Shown here: positions 59,461-64,000 of the stretch, piece by piece
Position numbering within the stretch: the stretch's first letter is position 1
How the letters are laid out: every line of letters begins with the position of its first letter
Origin: Ligula intestinalis
Taxonomy: Eukaryota > Platyhelminthes > Cestoda > Diphyllobothriidea > Diphyllobothriidae
NCBI GenBank assembly: GCA_036362985.1
Contig: JAYGXS010000004.1
Span: 11,269,222 to 11,333,221 of the forward strand
Length of the DNA stretch: 64,000 bases
Reading direction: 5' to 3'
Translations under genes and position numbers: made by a program
Notes under the pieces: generated by a model
Database searches by the model: none
What the model saw: only the letters and a program-made list of their open reading frames with translations
What the model was told of the DNA's origin: nothing

Positions 59461-60817
59461 GACATGTCGGGAACAATTTTATTCTCAAATTTCTACCTAC
59501 TGGCACGATTTTTGCACAGCTTTTAAAAAGTATTTGCTTTAGGCTTTACGCTCTGTAATATTCATCAGTCAGTTGTTGATCCCATAGTGCAGTTTGGAAA
59601 TCAGAGTGCCTTTCAAGGCACATTGCACCCCACACCCCGAGCATGCACAACAGCCACACAAAAGATAGTAGTTTAGACACAGGAAAACTGCCTCCGTTGT
59701 CAGTATTCTCCATCAAAGCTGGCAAGACAACGAACTCGTGACTCAATGGTTAGAGGGTTAGAGTTTTCTCTTCCACGTGTGACCTCTCGTATGCATTCTT
59801 GAATTTCTCGGACATAGTACACTTATGCGTTGGTTGACTCTGCTACTATCATATAGGACAGTGTGTTATTTAGTTCACTGTAAACGCTAGCGAGATTGGG
59901 AAGATTTTCAAGCGTCTGTCTCTCATACCACGCTAGAGGGAATTTCACAACTGCCAGAAAAAAACCGCTGCGATTGAGGAAGAAAATATGACTGGCAACC
60001 AATCGGATATTGGAACTTGTGCGTTTTTTTCAGAAAAAACATGATCAACCGGTTTAACCATTTCCCATTCAGAATTACTGCCAACGTGACAACGTGACAA
60101 TGTGACAACCACGCAAGCTTCCCCTTCTCACAGGCTCCTCCTGTTCAACAATTAAAGCAGACGAAAAATTTCCTGTCAAATTTGTCTTTGCAGGCTTATG
60201 CGTGAGCAGGCCTCGAAGCTCTTGATTAAGTCCCTTTTTATCTACCCTGACGCAAAATTTCTATTTGTGCGCTTTTTCTGATATTTTTGCGTTTCCTGTG
60301 CCTTCATCCTGATTCTTCGGACAAAAATATACTCAGTTTCAGCTAAATGAACCAATTTTGGTTTGGACGTGTCCACCACGTATGATAAAACAAAAACTCA
60401 GGAGGAGCTTGAACCTTCGTTATCACTAAAAATATTGAAAGATACGAGTAAGTTAAAGCTGGTAGCTGAAAGTCTATGTATGCGCATACTGAAATATCTG
60501 AGTTTTGCGTTGCTGTCATTTTGCTGTTATATATTTTTCGGCAGTGATGGAAAGAGGCGATATTTTTGAAGACAGTACCACATACAAATAATAAACTATG
60601 ATGTAAACTGAACAGCTTCTGATCGTACAAAGTAGCAAATAACAAATCGCTACAATGCAGGTAGTAGTAAGTTGAATTTTTTCTGATATTTAAGGAAGTC
60701 GAGAGCTATTTGCTGGGCTAGAATTTTAATTGGTATGTGACACTTGAGTTCTATATCCGCGACGAAGTTTCAAGTCATCAAATAACTTGCATTTATGCGG
60801 CCCGGAAGTAAATTTTT

Positions 60818-60843
60818 TGATGATGATGATGATGATGATGACA

Positions 60844-60875
<32 letters not shown>

Positions 60876-60885
60876 GGTGGTGGTA
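60818..60885 (+). repeat. (TGA)n / (TGG)n microsatellite
   Basis: About 14 TGA units with one interruption (GACAATGA), followed by about nine TGG units. Likely length-variable. Confidence 0.95.
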
Positions 60886-61949
60886 ATTTGAAAGATGATT
60901 CGACGATGCACAATTAAAGGTTATTCAGCAACCGACCGTCGTTTGCAACGGTATTAAGACGACCTAACTCAAGATACGCCAAGACAGTTTGTGGAAACTT
61001 GTCCCACTGACTCTGCTTTTGCCCCGCCAGGGCTTACATCCGTACTTAGTCATCTACTCCGCGTGTTATCGACCAGCTCGCCACCTCATACGCGCATACA
61101 CTCATAGGTAATCGATAATTCCACCTCACCTGATTGGCGGCAGACGATTGATTACTCTTCCACGGCCCAGCAGGCAAAGCTGGACTGCAGCAAACACACA
61201 ACTTCGCGGACACAGCTGCAGAGCAGGCGTATGGACGATTGGCGCACTACACAGCCTCTGTAAGGTCTATTTTCTGGCAGTAAACTTTTTCCACCAACAC
61301 CGTCTTCCTCGACTTGTGATTTCGGGGAACATTCTGTTTCTTGACACTACTAGCTGTGACAATTGGGCACGCCACCTTCTGGTCTGGAGTCAGAAGGTTG
61401 CGTGTTCAGATCACATCGGGTGTAAGCCCTGGCAGGACGAAAACAGAGTCAGTGCGGCAAGTTCCTACAAGGTTGATCGATGTCCACGATGAGCATCAGC
61501 AAGCTGAGGGCAAGCGCGATGACCGGTGCTAAATTTTAGTGAAAGGAGACTCGCGCAGGGTCTAACCCACTCTCATCCCACTCCCGGTACCATGTATCAG
61601 GAAAAACGTCGAGAAGACCGCAGATGGGGGCAACATACACCCACCTGTGGACAACCAACTGTGTTAAAACTTTTTTCTTCACTGATAGCACAAAAGGAGG
61701 CCCTCTTGCGTGACTGTTCCTATAAAGTATTATCTGGACAATTAGAAAATCTGCCATGGTCCGGCAAATGGCGAGGGAAAAACGTGTGCTACATACATTC
61801 ATTAGTACATTTCTTCACCCATCACTAGGTTGTCACTTGTTTGAATGAACAACATTTTAGTTATGTAGGATGGCATGCTGATTGCTAGCAATCATATTTT
61901 ACCTTAGCGTTGACCCTCAAGATTTTTTTAAACTAGATTCACCACGCGT

Positions 61950-62390
61950 AGGGTCAGAAATCTTCTGACGGCAAAAAAATCCCACAGTTTCCAATCAAAA
62001 TTCGGCTAGGAGGATATGGAAAAATATGAAACGTATTTAAACTTTTCGCAGCAGTTTTTCTTTAACTTGTCCATGTAAAGGGGCCTGGATGGGTCGGAAT
62101 TTGAACCTGAAGATAATCACAATTTTGACCCAAATGAAAGCCTGCCTCGATATTTACCCAGCATAAATAGAATCACATTTCCTTTTCTATCGGGTCGAAT
62201 TAAACTGCCAGATCATTTCCAATGGCTAGCAGGCCTTAGAAACCCAAAATCCGATGACAAGATGCCAAATAAACTCGAGTTCGCTGGCTAATTTAAAATG
62301 CAGCACCTTCGGCAGTTTGTGCATTCAAGCCTTGAACATTCAACAAAGCACCTCAGAAGATCAAACGATTTTTGAACAACGGAAACATCA
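61950..62390 (+). repeat. Two-copy repeat with conserved open frame, copy 2
   Basis: Plus strand 62082-62291 reads open and ends SLPRYLPSINRITFPFLSGR and NPKSDDKMPNKLEFAG then a stop, paralleling copy 1 at 1.2 kb. Upstream there are in-frame stops (around 62025 and 62074), so this copy is more damaged. Similarity extends from about 61950 (ATCTTCTGACGGC) to 62390. Confidence 0.65.
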
Positions 62391-64000
62391 GCCGGATATA
62401 AAAACATCTAAAAGGATTTTTATTTGGTTAAACATGATATAGCCTATCCGTGCTCACCTTTTAAGGAGCATTTCAACGGAATGGATCAGAAAGTTGCCGA
62501 ACAGTGTTAATGGATATTGACCGGGAGTTTTGCTTAACGTATGGCAAACTGATGAGTTGGGGCGTGTTTAACTTTAAATCTAATCATTTATTTATTATTG
62601 CAAAAAGCAGTCCCTTTTTTGGATGCACGCTTTTCGTTATTGCACTTCCTCAGTTCTTTCATGTAGGGCACTTTTTCCACAATAAGCATGAGAATCATAC
62701 TTATTCGAGTTTTTTCTAAGAGTTCATGACTATTATAATATAGTCAGGATAGTTCACGTATGGTTCTTACCGCATTTTTATCACCCCTTAGTTTACTATC
62801 GGTTTTAATTTTCTCTAGTATAAACAGTATTAATCTTTGATCAAACATCACGTTCCTAATAAAAATGTGATAATAAAACCTGATAATTACTGTATAATTT
62901 AACTAGCACTCATATCGTCTTGATAGTCCGAGTTCCGGCCTCTTGAACTAATTAGAGGAAGGAAAATTTAACTACGATCATTTGGATCTTGTTTCTTGGA
63001 TGAGTCGGAAAATTCAGGCAGCTAACCCTTCTAACAAGGCCCGGTTATAAGTATTCCTAGGACATTACAGGTGCTGTCGCGCTAACTTTCAACCGGTTTT
63101 GGGGTGTAGAGTGATTAGCAGGGGGCGGCGTTAGGTTTTAATTGGAAGTTGAAATTAGGAGACGAGAGTGAGAGCCTCTGTAATTAAGCCGTGTCTAACG
63201 ATTACTTTCAATAATGAAGCAATAACATTAGAGTTGCCCATATTGGTTCGTTGGCCGGCCTATGTCCATAAAAGACAACTGTTATGCTTGACTCACTCAT
63301 AGTTTAAAAAATCCGCCGACCCTTGAGCAGTATCATCAGCAGTTCGCTGAGGACTCTTGCTATAATGTCTGAAATCGCGAATGCTCGATTGTAGAAAGGA
63401 GTAACCTATATCGATCTATCCAGCCTGGAGAATGAGGTAAGACTGAAATACACTTTTTTTCTTAACGAGTTAATTCTCTCAATATACACGATTTGTCCGC
63501 ATAACATCTACAAAGTATTGATAACCTCAAATCAGGTGTCCTGAATAGTTTGGTTGGATACGGTTATTGGAAATCACCCACGTACGAGGGGTTATCTTTT
63601 ACTAAATTCCTGAGGAGTAAATATTCCCTTGTCCTACCCCTGACACTTACTATGATCTTCATTCTAAGTCTGACATTGGATCTCAAAATCAACCTGTTCC
63701 TAAGCCTCAGTCCATTGGAGTTTAGCTTCATGTTACCTGTCATACGTGTGTGTATATTCCGGCGTCTCAACAAGCAGTTGACGAAGTATCACATCACTAC
63801 CCGTTCATGCTACTTCTACGTTTGCTGTGCACAATTTTGTGAATAAAACTCCGTTTTATATAACATTACCAACGCGCACTTAACCGTTTTTGAGGAGCAC
63901 TGTATTGAAAAAGGCCCATTTCTGAATTTATAATGAAAAACGTGTCTTATTTTTGGTAAGTACTATGTGGTGTAATGGTGTTAAAACGGAATAAAGTACT

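Larger units (their letters stand above)
58621..64000. other. Region 5' of the first visible dlg exon: repeats, no recognised exon
   Basis: Probably part of the intron inside PDZ1, because the first visible exon starts mid-domain with a split codon. No exon with a GLGF-type loop was found on the minus strand. It holds a mariner relic (59200-59460), a (TGA)n/(TGG)n microsatellite (60818-60885), a stretch with a weak tRNA-like box near 61380-61450, and the second copy of the two-copy repeat (61950-62390). 62450-64000 shows nothing recognisable. Confidence 0.6.

Noticed and set aside
60726..60911. Minus-strand open frame rich in Thr and Ile
   Set aside because: Translation of the TGA/TGG microsatellite only.

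Overview
The window is flatworm-like, intron-rich nuclear DNA. It is AT-rich, has no bacterial-style gene packing and carries one 10-base run of N. One gene dominates: eleven exons of a discs-large (DLG family) membrane-associated guanylate kinase scaffold on the minus strand, spread over about 50 kb (58620 down to 8116). I found no second convincing host gene. The repeats (hammerhead ribozymes inside tRNA-like short elements, Penelope-like retroelements with GIY-YIG endonuclease, mariner relics) fit a parasitic platyhelminth. A tapeworm or fluke is my inference; the species cannot be fixed from this sequence.

The eleven exons join with consistent splice phases and read, in order: end of PDZ1, a 235-residue Ser/Pro-rich linker, PDZ2 (two exons), a basic linker, PDZ3 (two exons), SH3 (two exons, the second with a long Ser/Ala-rich HOOK region), then the guanylate-kinase-like domain (two exons). 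About 1,060 codons are covered. The 5' exons (N-terminus and first half of PDZ1) and the last exon (GK C-terminus) were not recognised here. They may lie outside the window or be too short or diverged to see.

The long introns are full of mobile-element debris. Three kinds of short repeat carry hammerhead ribozyme cores. (i) A tRNA-headed, SINE-like family reminiscent of schistosome SM-alpha has at least eight copies (about 110, 4150, 7060, 14730, 32560, 36920, 49360 and 54960). (ii) A Penelope-associated family has about seven copies (about 14620, 25910, 44290, 44850, 45260, 46280 and 51575). (iii) Two oppositely oriented copies of a third type sit at 30870 and 31290 beside a 110-bp inverted repeat.

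A 5'-truncated Penelope-like element (25817-26819) is almost intact at its ends, with a 13-bp target-site duplication and inverted termini. Other repeats are a second tRNA-derived SINE family (23.9, 24.2, 27.6, 37.4 and 37.7 kb), a mariner MITE with TA duplication (36024-36420), two mariner transposase relics (39.7 and 59.3 kb), a repeat marked by a GCCGGC core (3.9, 10.3, 17.5 and 54.6 kb), and a two-copy repeat whose open frame and stop are conserved at opposite ends of the window (1.1-1.5 kb and 62.0-62.4 kb).
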